This document shows, in pieces, positions 22,307 through 35,539 of a stretch of DNA of 64,000 nucleotides. The notes under the pieces are model-generated. The model did not search any database. It was given only the letters and a program-made list of their open reading frames with translations, and was not told the DNA's origin. The position numbers were made by a program, and so were the translations under genes. The DNA is from Scylla paramamosain (Eukaryota > Arthropoda > Malacostraca > Decapoda > Portunidae), in contig NC_087191.1 of NCBI RefSeq assembly GCF_035594125.1, forward strand, positions 4,444,467 to 4,508,466, in the 5' to 3' direction. Each line of letters starts with the position of its first letter. Positions within the stretch are counted from its first letter, which is position 1.

Positions 22307-23031
22307 TGTTGTTGTATAACATATAAGGCTCTACGGGAGGCCAGAATCTGAAGGAAGCCTGATATATGACGAGAGAGAATTTGTGACTCAGCCCCAGCTG
22401 CTCCTGTGACAGAAGATGACTCCGTGCAGAGTATTGCATTTTTTTGTCGTTGTATTTATTATTTTGACCGGAGCTGGCTCCGTCCTTTTCCCACTTTTTC
22501 TTCCTAAACGCAATGTCTGGTCGTGGTTCTGTGGTGTATGTCTGTGTGTCACGTGTTTGTCAGATGCGATTAATGTCCTGGATCCCAGCTGTTCTTGCTG
22601 GAATTAGAGGATTATATCATAATTTACGCTAGGCTACAGTTGTCTACGTCCTTCCCGGATTTCCACTAATTGTATAGATGAGAGTCTGTCTTCTGAAAAA
22701 AAAAAAAAAATAGTAGATATATTGTTGCCTAGCCAGAACTTATAATACTTCGTTGGACGTGGGCGATCTGTTACTATGGGCGATTGTCCAGTGAGGTATT
22801 ATACGTCAATCTGTGAGTCGTCTGTACTGTTTGTTCCCTAGAATGTGGATTATTGATTCTTTCCAGCTTGGAGGATTAAGCTATCGTTCGTTATACTTCC
22901 TTCTCGGCCGGTGAGTGAAACCAAGTGGCGGCCTCAGAGATTTGTTAATTATAGATGACCAGCAGGTGTCTGGATTCGTCGTATTTATATCCTGCACTAA
23001 ATAGGCATATAGTATGTGACTGACCCGAGTT
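21570..23031. other. No recognised gene; (GA)n at 22091-22142 and (ATT)n at 22217-22305
   Basis: This is the first part of the proposed intron. It starts with GTGAGA and holds a GA tract, an ATT/GTT tract and short unremarkable frames. Nothing here matches a family I know. Confidence 0.55.
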
Positions 23032-23668
<637 letters not shown>

Positions 23669-24017
23669 ATATTTGCATTCCTTAAGAGAAGACATTACAT
23701 CAATAAAATCAGAAGTGTTAGCCATACATCCAGGGAAGGAGTCCCTTTACATTGTTACATGATAGCGTCACGTATTAGGCAGGAGTCAGATGTAATCCAC
23801 ATCAAATCCCATGACAATGTCTAAGAAATTCAGATTCATATAGCCGAGGTTCCGAGCCTCTAATTTTCCATAAATATCTGCAGCAGAAGGGTTACAAAAG
23901 AAAGAAAGAAAAAAAAAAACGCCTACCTCTACCCAAGAAACTCCAAGTCTCCCTCAGAAGATTAATGACCAACGATCTTATTCACTCTCCAATCCGTTCT
24001 GTGGACATCCTCGGACA
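23669..24017. other. No recognised gene
   Basis: Unique-looking sequence follows the inverted repeats and contains an A-rich run at 23898-23920. No motif was recognised. Confidence 0.5.
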
Positions 24018-24502
24018 GACCGAATCAAAAGCTTTTCAAAAGCTTTTTGTCTCATCAACTCCTATCCTCTAACTGACTGTCTTCAGCCTCTCTCTCACCG
24101 CCGCAATGTTGCATATCTAGCTGTCTTCTACCGCTATTTTCATGCTAACTGCTCTTTTGATCTTGCTAACTGCATGCCTCCCCTTCTTCCGCGGCCTCGC
24201 TGCACAAGACTTTCTTCTTTCTCTCACTCCTATTCTGTCCACCTCTCTAACGCAAGAGTTAACCAGTATTCTGAATCATTCATCCCTTTCTCTGGTAAAC
24301 TCTGGAACTCCCTGCCTGCTTCTGTATTTCCACCTTCCTATGACTTGAATTCCTTCAAGAGGGAGGTTTCAAGACACTTATCCACCAATTTCTGACCACT
24401 GGCTTGACCCTTTTATGGGACTGGCATTTCAGTGGGCATTTTTTTTATTAGATTTTTGTTGCCCTTGGCCAGTATCATTCCTACATAAAAAAAAAAAAAA
24501 AA
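24018..24502 (+). mobile_element. Family A copy A5 (3' end)
   Basis: It begins at aatcaaaagcttttc and encodes the RT C-terminal block (HRRNVAYLAVFYRYF; YSVHLSNARVNQY; GKLWNSLPASVF), then the short 3' UTR with ttgttgcccttggccag and a poly-A tail (24486-24502). It is severely 5'-truncated, with a local duplication of caaaagctttt at the start. One frameshift occurs near 24170. Confidence 0.92.
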
Positions 24503-25439
<937 letters not shown>

Positions 25440-26640
25440 TGCCAGGAACTAGAGACTCATGGTTCTCAATCAACTCGAAGGGCCCTACAATGCAAGTGGT
25501 GTTTTTCAGTGATGTTGTCCACGAGTGTGCACCAGTCAAGTGTTTTAAAAGCAATAGCTGGTGTCACAGAAGCTCTACAGGAAAGCAGGTTAAGATGCCT
25601 AGTGGACTACAAAACGCACAACTGTAGCGGGAAAAATGCGAGGAAAGCAAATTTTTACATATATGGTACACATATTGCTTTAAAAAAAATAAATAAAACA
25701 CCAAGCCAAAATGGTCATGTGTTCACTTAATAACAAAGGGTACCATTCCCCAAATTTTCAGGTTGTGTGTGATACTGAACACTTAAACATGAACTACGTT
25801 GCAAGGTATCCTGGAAGTACATACTACTCCTTTATTTGGGCAAACAGCTGTCTCCGAAGGAAATTAGAGCATGAAGAATATGGTAGTAACGTACTTTCTA
25901 CATACGTATGGTTCGGCAGAAAACCTGAGGAAGTAGTATAAAGATGAAACATTACATAATCTTAAGAGAAAATGCTAGTTTATTTTACTATTTGCAAGTT
26001 TCACCTGGCGCATGTGAGGAACCCATAGTCTGTAATAATATTTTGTCATAGTACTTACACAGACAATAGACTTAGTTACTTAGAAATATAGCAATGCTAT
26101 ATTTCTAAGAAACAGTTTCTCGAGAAATAGTAAAAAAAAAAAAAAAATGTTTTAACACCTTGTGAAGTGAGGAAACCAAAACCTAAATGAAAACATTATT
26201 ACTTTTAAGCTGATAACATTTACTAGTGAAGTGGATTACATAATCATAAGGAAGAAGTTTCTTTAAAATATTGACATACCAATATACATAATTCAGTTTT
26301 CCTCCTCATCCTCCATTACAATTATTATTTTTCTTTTCTGTACGATCCATGTTGCCCTTTAAGAATAAGCATGACAAAGCTTTCATGAGAGATATTACTT
26401 CTACCCTGTGATATTTATGCACATAGAGAACAAATGTTCTTCTGCACCCCAGCACTGAACTTGATAAACCGGTCCACCAACACTTGCTCTCTTATCATAC
26501 ACTCTTCCCACATATATTATTTGCATTCTTTTCTCCAACCACACAATCTGAAGAAAGTTATAAAGTTACAGAGCCATAAGAGGACCCGATCTATAGCAGA
26601 ACAATCATTCGGTATATCATACATGCAGGAACAACTGTGA
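25440..26640 (+). pseudogene. PIF/Harbinger transposase relic (HARBI1-like)
   Basis: Plus-strand frames in order give ALQCKWCFSVMLST...HQSSVLKAIAGVTEAL (25480-25575), YIYGTHI (25665-25685, the IDGTHI site with the first Asp lost), KGYHSPNFQVVCD (25735-25775), YVARYPGSTYYSFIWANS (25797-25850) and, after a 600-bp interruption, KRTRSIAEQSFGI (26573-26611). These correspond to the helix-turn-helix-proximal part, the DDE core and the VERTFG block of Harbinger transposases. Two frame changes and the lost Asp show it is dead. 25942-26560 holds unrelated sequence with a 15-bp hairpin at 26079-26109. Confidence 0.7.
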
Positions 26641-27155
26641 CACTGGGACCAAGGCCTGGGTAAAAGACAAGGCTATAGCAGAAAGTGAGTCCAAATAGCT
26701 CTGGGTATTTGAGTCATGTGCATTGCTATTACAGTAAGAAATTATATATTTTTTTGTGCAAAAAGATAGGATAAACCCATAGATTTGCCTCCTAAGAAGG
26801 TCCAAAGTAGGGATGTACATAATATTCTTCTTTTATGTGTAGCAGTGTTGTGTGCCACATGGCTGTGTAGCGTGAGAAAGTGCTCTTGGGGTTAGGTCTA
26901 TCTGTCCCTGTCTATTTCTGTGAGAGCACGTATTGTCTTCGAGACTGGGGAATATGTATGTGGGTTATCTCTCTCTGGTTGTGTGGGTGTGTGTTATGCC
27001 TGTTATGCCTCTGGTGTCAGCCATCTGCACTCCTCAAAGAGAGAGGAGAGTGGGAAAGGAAGTGACAGTAGTCCCACGCTCTGCAGGCTATGGAAGACGC
27101 CGAGTGTGGCGTGGCATGGGGGCGCCATCAAGTTGGTGACGAGGCACGAGAGAAA
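26641..27155. other. No recognised gene
   Basis: Only short frames are seen, none with a recognisable motif. The sequence becomes GC-richer after 26870. Confidence 0.5.
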
Positions 27156-27255
27156 GGCCCTGTTCACACGACGTGTTTTCAAACGCGGCAACCACCGCGC
27201 CTAAAACGCTGTAATCATAAACACGAGGCGTTTCCAACTGCGGCGGCCACCGCTA

Positions 27256-27294
<39 letters not shown>
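27156..27294. mobile_element. Possible Harbinger-type MITE end followed by (GT)n
   Basis: ggccctgttcacacgacgtg (27156-27175) resembles the terminal sequence of many Harbinger-type MITEs. Two short copies of a gcggc-accaccgc motif follow (27185, 27240). A GT tract (27257-27294) cuts off the rest, so no second terminus is visible. Confidence 0.35.
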
Positions 27295-27297
<3 letters not shown>

Positions 27298-27754
27298 CCA
27301 AACAATGTACAGACAGATCATTTATTGTAAACAGTATTCTTATTATTTAAATTATCTTTATATGAAAGCGAAAAAAAAAAATAAAGCACTAGATGACAGT
27401 TGAGTGGCATATAAATAAAGAAAAAAATAAGTCACTCGTTCTATTTATGTATTTTTAGAATAATGGATGAAAACCTTTAAAAAAAAATACCAGAAATGAG
27501 AAAACATACACTAGTCATTTATCTGACTCACACCCTTAAGCTTTTCATTATTTAACAATTTACTACTCAGACATATCCATCTCTGTTCGTTATTTCGCTG
27601 CGTGTAACATTTCACCTTCTCAACGAACATCAAGCTTACACACAAGCTTACGAAATTTTTCCACATACAACAAATATACTCAAGACTCTGCACATGACTT
27701 CACACACCAACGTGTCAGAGCAACATACATCATATTAAAAAAAGGCGGTGGGGG
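27295..27754. other. No recognised gene
   Basis: AT-rich sequence with A runs. A minus frame of 60 codons (27511-27693) shows no known motif. Confidence 0.5.
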
Positions 27755-28460
27755 GGAGGGGGACGAACACAAATTACATAAAAAAAAAATAGAGCACTAC
27801 AACAATAACATAAAACAGAGTAATTATCACTATTATAACAAACAGGGCTACAGCTCAGCCCTTCAGAATACACTCCAGGCCCTTTCCTCCTACTCTTCCG
27901 ACGAGATGTCTCTGTCTCTCACACAACACCTGTGATCTCGACTTACTCCTACAGGGAGTCATATTCACGTCACTTCTCATCAAGCAGCCTGTTCCAGCTT
28001 CTCCTATGACTCCTGTCTTTTCTCTTCCTTCTACGTCGTCTTCTCGTCTCTGCCTTCACAAGTTTTCCATCTTATCTCACCTCTTCTGCGCTCTCTACTA
28101 CACAGCCTTCTCCTTCTCCACACTACATAAACACAAGACTCATCTTACACCAACATCCCCGCACTCCTGACATAATCAATGCGCCCTCAATGCGCTGTAG
28201 CCTCCTGGTGTGTCATCATGGCACCAACAGGCAATACTCTTCCTGGCTAAACATATCTCCCCTTGGGCCGCCAAGCAAGTGTAAGTCGCTAATACTTTCA
28301 ATTATCCGCACCGGAGAACACACTTCGTCCTCCACCAGGCTTTCACTGTCCACAACTTCACTCCGCCTTGACCGCTCCCGGCTCCTTGGAGCTTCCATGT
28401 CACACCCATAAAAAGGAATAAACTAAAGATGCCACTTTCTTAAAAAAAAAAAAAAAAAAA
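27755..28460 (-). mobile_element. Unidentified element G, copy 2 (inverted)
   Basis: It aligns with 18519-19232 in inverted orientation. The minus frame at 28398-28216 reads MEAPRSRERSRRSEVVDSES and VEDEVCSPVRIIE. Further on come RRRRRRKRKDRSHRRSWNR (about 28000-28060) and a hydrophobic end comparable with that of copy 1 (ALFVIIVIITLFYVIVVV, about 27800-27860) in another frame. The two copies are about 8.5 kb apart. An A-rich run (28442-28463) abuts it. Confidence 0.55.
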
Positions 28461-29640
28461 AAAAGCTACATGCCTACTCTTAACCAACTTTAGCTGTACT
28501 TCCGGGGTGTGACACGACCAAGCCTATTTCTCACTGTCAGGCACAACAGTACTATTACACTTCATCGCTCCTACCGCCCACTCGATGACACAGAAGTCGC
28601 CTCAACGAGCTGACGGCTGTTCCTTTCCAGGACGCAGCACACACATTCCCGCACCCAGAGCGAAACTCCTGCACGTGGCCATCCAAACAGCCATCACGGG
28701 CTCCGAACCAACGTGCATCTGGGCCATCACCACTGGTCCCAGCAACTGCTCTCGTATGCAGCCACTTCGCATTATACCCGACTCCTTGTCGCTTCGAAGA
28801 GGATGCCCGTCATCACATATTATACTACTCCGAAGAGGGTCCTATTATACTACGGGTCCGAAGAGGTACCCATCATCACATATTATACTACTCGGGCCCA
28901 GCATCTGACACTAAACAGCACTTTGGCCATACCAAACCCCCAACAACACTGTGGGTGCTTTCTGAGCGGCAAACAACACATCATCACCAATAGCCTCATT
29001 CAGCACTGCCTCTCGACGCTGCTCCGTAGCGCTTACGTCATCACAACTGCAAGAAAGAGGAATCGGGCTAGCAATATCTCTTCTAATTCACACACCATGG
29101 AAAACAACACCAGACATACCACAAGCAAGAGTAGCCCCAGACAACAGGTAATCAGGCTTGGTTGCCTGAGCAACGTGGCAACACTCAACAAATGTGGCCA
29201 CACCTGACCACCAAAACAGCCGCCACTGCTCCCGAGTCAACCGATTCCAAACCGGCCATACACTAGGCCTCTACGTGCTACCTGCACTCGTGCCTCCTTA
29301 ACTGCAGATGACATAACAAAACGGAACTCAAAACCTTTGTCTTCCTTTCTCCGTTTGTTATACAAAATATTATTACTCTGGAAATACTGCCTGACCCCGT
29401 ACTTCCTTGCTGCCCTCTCCGGCCTTGACAAGAAATGGGGCAACGCGCTCCCAAACGGCAGAACACTCTTTTAAGTAAACAGCTATATTAGCAGCTATTG
29501 ATAGGGATGGCTCTCTACGTGAGCAAATACCCATCATGTCTGGTACCGGCAGGGGAGCAATCTATTCCCCGCCTCCGGTGCACTCCGCAGGGGAGGGTAC
29601 TCCAATCTCCCCAGCAGAGTTAGGAGTCTCCCCGCTCTTG
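28461..29640. other. Repeat-containing spacer, no assigned gene
   Basis: 28795-28900 has three partial tandem units built from cgaagagg and attatactact. 29075-29140 (accatggaaaacaacaccag core) recurs in direct orientation at 30615-30685. Minus frames at 29237-29443 (RKYGVRQYFQSNNILYNKR) are open but unrecognised. The GC content is higher than in the surrounding introns. Confidence 0.5.
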
Positions 29641-30108
29641 TCAATGGCTCCTTAACACACCAGACACACCGGACTGGGGGTCGGACTGAGTACCAGCGCC
29701 GACAGCCTCAAAACAGGATGACAATTCCGCCTGAGTATCACCTCTAGGATGCTCAGCAAGATGAGGTAAACCAGCTATCAAGCTATCCAAGCCAAGCACT
29801 CTGTCTTCGCCCTCGGTAACACTTTCAATAAGGTCATGTGCTTCCCGTGGCAGCTCCGCTCTGCTGGAATTAGACCCAGCACTATGATTCAAGGACAAGC
29901 TCAAGTCTAGCTCGCTTAAACCCTCGCCAGTAGCGGGACAGGCCTCTGGGGACTCTGTCCCTTCTACGGCATATGCATCCACTATGCACTCCTCTCTCGG
30001 AGGCCCTGCCTTATTGTAATCAACCCCAGGAGTTACAGAGGGTACAGGCGCCCAAAGCCCAACAATGCAAGATCCCCTGCGCACACACGTAGTTGCCTGG
30101 CGTGTCAA
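29641..30108 (-). CDS. Unrecognised ORF, 155 codons
   Basis: This uninterrupted minus frame is acidic and rich in Glu, Ser and Gly (GLSELDLSLSLNHSAGSNSS; ESVTEGEDRVLGLDSLIAGL). No known domain, membrane segment or zinc motif is visible. It lies between a (CA)n tract and the short direct-repeat pair, so it may belong to an unidentified mobile element. Chance cannot be excluded. Confidence 0.3.
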   Translation of the reverse strand: MTRQATTCVRRGSCIVGLWAPVPSVTPGVDYNKAGPPREECIVDAYAVEGTESPEACPATGEGLSELDLSLSLNHSAGSNSSRAELPREAHDLIESVTEGEDRVLGLDSLIAGLPHLAEHPRGDTQAELSSCFEAVGAGTQSDPQSGVSGVLRSH

Positions 30109-30157
30109 ACATCATTGGCTGGGAAGTATTAACCAGTGGTGTGCATCTCCTTAAATA

Positions 30158-30159
<2 letters not shown>

Positions 30160-30252
<93 letters not shown>
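30160..30252. repeat. (CA)n microsatellite
   Basis: About 46 CA units. VC-repeat frames across it are artefacts. Confidence 0.97.
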
Positions 30253-30254
<2 letters not shown>

Positions 30255-30369
30255 GTCAGTCTCGCGACGTAAGTGATCTTACCTGGAGATTGATTCTATT
30301 GATTGATTGAACTATTGGAGTCACCTCATCTCTACGAGGCGGAGTTACTTCTACAAACCTATAACAAAG

Positions 30370-31235
30370 TGTAGTACTGCCACATATCCTACACATTCAC
30401 TAGGTGGTCATATTTCCTACACAAATATAAGTATTCAGCACATTTCCTACACAAAAACTGAGCATCCTACAGGGCCCTTCTAAAAATTAAGCAGTTTTAG
30501 AGTAGTGACATATTTCCTTCAGAGATAAATAATACTCAAATAATATGCACTGTCACATCCTACAAGAATACACACTTCTAGAAACAATAATCTGTTCTGT
30601 CACATTTCCTACACTGCAACATCTCTTATAATCTCCACACCATGGAAAACAACACCAGCCATAGCCCAAGGGAGAGGGGCCCCAGACACCCATCTTTATG
30701 GTTTGAGGTTTTCATTTTAAAAATGTCTTTGTAATGTTTCATATTATATACGTATGTTTTAGTGAAAAATACAAAGGTGCCATTGTAATATTTAATTTTA
30801 TTTGCTTATCTTTATTTATTTTTTTTATTTTATTAGTTTTTTTTTATTTTTTACAGCCATTGTAACGCTTGATTTTATATACATCTGTTTTAGTTTTACG
30901 GTTTTATTTTATTCTCCAGATTTCTGAAAATTATTACCTATCATATTTCTATGAAATAAGACACTATAACTGTAGGGAATTATGCCGGATGCGCCATTCT
31001 GCCGCAACTCCTACACATAGGCGGTCATATTTCATCCACAAAAACTCAGTACCCAACACATTTCCTACATAACTTAGTACTCAGCTTATTTCCTACACCT
31101 ACTGTGTGTAGGAGATATGCTGTATCTCTGTACGAAAAATGTCACTACTTTAAAAACTGCTAAATTTGTGGGAAATATGTCCTGTAGGAAATGTGGCGTA
31201 GGAAATAGGAAATATGGCGTAGGAAATGTGGCGTG
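30370..31235. repeat. Cluster of acatttcctaca motifs in both orientations
   Basis: Variants of catttcctacac occur at about 30379, 30408, 30439, 30600, 31061 and 31086, with shorter forms between. From 31105 onward the inverted form (gtaggaaatgtggcg and relatives) is repeated four to five times. A direct repeat of 29075-29140 (accatggaaaacaacacc) sits at 30641. Repeated short motifs facing each other suggest subterminal transposase sites of a nonautonomous DNA element, but no clean termini or target duplication were found. Confidence 0.6.
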
Positions 31236-31280
31236 CTCGTCACCACGTCGACAAGGTGACTCCCACTGCGAGGTTTAGCC

Positions 31281-31281
<1 letters not shown>

Positions 31282-31369
<88 letters not shown>

Positions 31370-31373
31370 CGCG
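31282..31373. repeat. Compound (GA)n(GT)n(GC)n microsatellite
   Basis: GA to 31321, GT to 31360, GC to 31373. Successive dinucleotide types share G. Confidence 0.97.
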
Positions 31374-31647
31374 GGGTGCTTGGGCGTGTATGTGAAGCAG
31401 TTCTGAATTTACTGCCTGATTTCTCCCAACCTACGGACTCTCAAACTAGCCGCAGCACAGCAACGGTTACATGAACACCGTAAAAACATATTGATCGAAA
31501 TTGGGAGTAGGGGGAGTGCTGGACTTTGTCAGCATTAGCCAGTGAAGAAAATTTTAACCACTTGGTCAACCAGATCCTGCGCATGCGCTCTAGAGGAGTG
31601 ACGTCACAGTTGCCAAGAAAACGGAGACGCCGCGCGGGGAGTCAGAA

Positions 31648-32358
31648 ATGGCAGAGTACGAGAATGCTGATAGTCATGAATTTGGCAGCAAGCCAGATTA
31701 CAAAAATGACGAACCCCTAACTGAAAGCTGCCCTTAACACACTTCAGAATGCCAAGAGACAAGAAGAACGTGCAAACTCAATTCTACTTGAAGAATTAAA
31801 ATACCTACGAGAAGAAATACGGGAAATGAAGTAAATCAAGAAGTGGAGTTGTTAACTACACGACTGGACGATGCTTACACAATAATCCATGGACAACAAC
31901 TCTTCCTGGAATATATGGATAGCAGGGAGCAACGCCAGAGTATTGTAGTCCTGGGTGTGAAGGAAGAAGCGGATGACATGAGGACGTCGGATGATGAAAA
32001 AGTGAAGACGATCCTGAACACTGCTGGATACACCGAAAATCCTGACATGACTCGGCAAGGAGAACAAGGAGAAGAAACGGCCAATATTACTGAAAGTAAA
32101 CAACCAGAGACAGCGTGACAACATCTTGAGAGTAGCGAAGAACCTGGAAGAACCTGGAGCAACAATGGCAAGAATTTGTTTGAAAGAAGATACTCACCCA
32201 GCGATTCGAAAGGAACAAGCTCGACTAAGGATGCGAGAGAAGGAAGAGAAAGATAAACCATGCAACGCTGCTTTGAACATTAGCTACGATTGGAAGAACA
32301 GAATCCTGCTGCGGGATGGGGTCGTCATCGATCGATTCTCTCAGAAGTTTTTCCAGTA
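31648..32358 (+). pseudogene. Element D ORF1 (coiled coil, RRM and C-terminal domain)
   Basis: From the ATG at 31648 the pieces read a coil (LKYLREEIREMK, then VELLTTRLDDAYTIIHGQQ), the RRM entry REQRQSIVVLGVKEE, the RRM body PILLKVNNQRQRDNIL (about 32083-32130) and the C-terminal domain ARICLKEDTHPAIRKEQARL ending in DWKNRILLRDGVVIDRF. The stop is at about 32358. At least two stops and one frameshift interrupt it. This is the ORF1 type with a terminal kDxHPaiRkE...RDGvVIDRF signature. It binds element RNA in the intact state. Confidence 0.75.
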
Positions 32359-32379
32359 AGACGACAAAATAAGGAAATG

Positions 32380-33453
32380 AAAATTTGTTCATGAAATATT
32401 GCTGACTTGAAAGATAAGTTACAAGATAACTTGACTTTGCATTTTGTTATGAGTTTTGATATTGTATTTCTTTTAGAAGCGAAACAGTACTTCAATTTGG
32501 CACTAGCAGGATTTGACGGTTATATCAATGTATCACGAGTAGGTCAGCACCGAGGAGGAGTGGTAATGTTGGTTAAATGCAAACTGACGGACGACATCAT
32601 AAATGTGGATACAGATAGTGAGGGACAAATATGATAACCATGTCGTGATGGCCAAACCAGAAGATAGGTGGTGTGTACGAGTATATACCCCCAAACGATT
32701 CACGATTTTAGCTCAGCACTACACGGAGCCTTAGCGAGCCACATTGTTGAACCCTGGCGACGTCATCGCCATGGGTGACTTTAACGGTAGAATCGGTCAG
32801 CCTCGCTTGGTTGATGAGGCAGGGTGTGCGTATCAATATGATGGTGTGAAGGACAAGGTGGTGATTAGTCATGGTAAAACCCTTGTTAATATATGTTAGA
32901 TTAATGATTTGGTAATAGTGAATAATCTTGTGTATAAGAGTGAACATTTCAGCGGAAACTTGTATTTTAAACGCTGCGATACATGGCTTTCAGAAATTGA
33001 CTTATGCTTGTGTAAGTTGACTTGTTTAGATAAGATTAGGGACTCACACGTACACCAAGATGTACGTGGATCAGACCATGCTCCAATATCCATTACTCTG
33101 GATATCAATGGAGGAAAAGTGGTTTCGACCAAGGAGCTGGTGGAGAGAGCGGCTACTCTGGGACAAAGTTACCAGCCCCAGCCACCAGCCTCTGTCCATA
33201 AACCAAGAAAATCAGCCAGCTATAAGAAAGTTAGTACGGAAGAATTCAGGAGCTGACTAAACCGAGTGGAGCCCCCTATCTTGATGCAGGACAGTGATAT
33301 CGATGAGACCTTAGCTATCGGATGTGACATCATTATGGAGGCGGCTACGAGTTGTACGAGAGAAACAGAAAACGAGTCAGGTGACTGGAGCACGGCACAG
33401 CTAACATGGTCAAGGATACTGCAGTCACAGGATAATAAACTGTTGTGGACATC
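32380..33453 (+). pseudogene. Element D endonuclease
   Basis: Motifs in order: SFDIVFLLEAKQYFN (catalytic Glu kept, about 32455-32500), HRGGVVMLVK (32555-32580), MGDFNGRIGQP (32770-32805), TWLSEIDLCLC (32985-33015) and GSDHAPISITLD (33069-33105). The linker continues to DNKLLWTS at 33450, where family A copy A2 is inserted. Several stops show decay, yet all catalytic motifs are readable. Confidence 0.8.
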
Positions 33454-33560
33454 ATTTTTTTTTTCTTTTATGTAGGAAGGATACTGGCCAAGGGCAACAA
33501 AAATCTAATAAAAAAAATGCCAACTGAAATGCCAGTCCCATAAAAGGGTAAAAGCAGTGG

Positions 33561-35522
33561 TCAAAAATTGGTGGATAAGTGTCTTGAAACTTCACTCTTG
33601 AAGGAATTCAAGTCATAGGAAGGTGGAAATACAGAAGCAGGCAGGGAGTTCCAGAGTTTACCAGAGAAAGGGATGAATGATTGAGAATACTGGTTAACTC
33701 TTGCGTTAGAGAGGTGGACAGAATAGGGGTGAGAGAAAGAAGAAAGTCTTGTGCAGCGAGGCCGCGGAAGGAGGGGAAGCATGCAGTTAGCAAGATCAGA
33801 AGAGCAGTTGACATGAAAATAGCGGTAGAAGACAGCTAGATATGCAACATTGCGGCGGTGAGAGAGGGGCTGAAGACAGTCAGTTAGAAGAGAGGAGTTC
33901 ATGAGACGAAAAGCTTTTGATTCCACCCTGTCTAGAAGAGCAGTATGAGTGGAACCCCCCCAGACATGTGAAGCATACTCCATATATGGACGGATGAGGC
34001 CCTTGTACAGAGTTAGCAGCTGGGGGGGTGAGAAAAACTGGCGGAGACGTCTCAGAACACCTAACTTCATAGAAGCTGTTTTAGCTAGAGATGAGATGTG
34101 AAGTTTCCAGTTCAGATAGTTGTCTGGAAGATTGTGTCGAGTTGATAGATGGAGGAATTGAGTTTTTGAGGCATTGAACAATACCAAGTTTGCTCTGCCC
34201 CAATCAGAAATTTTAGAAAGATCAGAAGTCAGGCGTTCTGTGGCTTCCCTGCGTGATATGTTTACCTCCTGAAGGGTTGGACGTCTATGAAAAGACTTGG
34301 AAAAGTGCAGGGTGGTATCATCAGCATATGAGTGGATAGGACAAGAACTTTGGTTTAGAAGATCATTAATGAATAATAAGAAGAGAGTGGGTGACAGGAC
34401 AGAACCCTGAGGAACACCACTGTTAATAGGTTTAGGAGAAGAACAGTGACCGTCTACCACAGCAGCAATAGAACGGTCAGAAAGGAAACTTGAGATGAAG
34501 TTACAGAGAGAAGGATAGAAGCCGTAGGAGGGTAGTTTTGAAATCAAAGCTTTGTGCCAGACTCTATCAAAGGCTTTTGATATGTCCAAGTCAACAGCAA
34601 AAGTTTCACCAAAATCTCTAAAAGAGGATGACCAAGACTCAGTAAGGAAAGCCAGAAGATCACCAGTAGAGCGGCCTTGACGGAACCCATACTGGCGATC
34701 AGATAGAAGGTTGTGAAGTGATAGATGTTTAAGAATCTTCCTGTTGAGGATAGATTCAAAAACTTTAGATAAGCAGGAAATTAAAGCAATAGGACGGTAG
34801 TTTGAGGGATTAGAGCGGTCACCCTTTTTAGGAACAGGTTGAATGTAGGCAAACTTCCAGCAAGAAGGAAAGGTAGATGTTGACAGACAGAGCTGAAAGA
34901 GTTTGACTAGGCAAGGTGCAAGCACGGAGGCACAGTTTCGGAGAATAATAGGAGGGACCCCATCAGGTCCATAAGCCTTCCGAGGGTTTAGGCCAGCGAA
35001 GGCATGGAAAACATCATTACGAAGAATTTTAATACGTGGCATGAAGTAGTCAGAGGGTGGAGGAGAGGGAGGAACAAGCCCAGAATCGTCCAAGGTAGAG
35101 TTTTTAGCAAAGGTTTGAGCAAAGAGTTCAGCTTTAGAAATAGATGTGATAGCAGTGGTGCCATCTGGTTGAAGTAGAGGAGGGAAAGAAGAAGAAGCAA
35201 AGTTATTGGAGATATTTTTGGCTAGATGCCAGAAATCACGAGGGGAGTTAGATCTTGAAAGGTTATGACATTTTCTGTTAATGAAGGAGTTTTTGGCTAG
35301 TTGGAGAACAGACTTGGCATGGTTCCGGGCAGAAATATAAAGTGCATGAGATTCTGGTGATGGAAGGCTTAAGTACCTTTTGTGGGCCACCTCTCTATCA
35401 TGTATAGCACGAGAACAAGCTGTGTTAAACCAAGGTTTAGAAGGTTTAGGACGAGAAAAAGAGTGAGGAATGTACGCCTCCATGCCAGACACTATCACCT
35501 CTGTTATGCGCTCAGCACACAA
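33561..35522 (-). pseudogene. A2 reverse transcriptase plus linker, 653 codons open
   Basis: The frame includes [120 protein letters not shown] and the C-terminal GKLWNSLPASVFPPSYD. The catalytic Asp residues are intact. An in-frame loss of about 26 codons between LPDNY and LNWKLHISSL, where other copies read [20 protein letters not shown], removes part of the palm/thumb. The Met is arbitrary, since the natural start is in the endonuclease frame. Confidence 0.9.
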
Positions 35523-35539
35523 AGACGGGTCTCTGACAC

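Noticed and set aside
30020..30253. Val-Cys repeat frame
   Set aside because: Product of the (CA)n tract.
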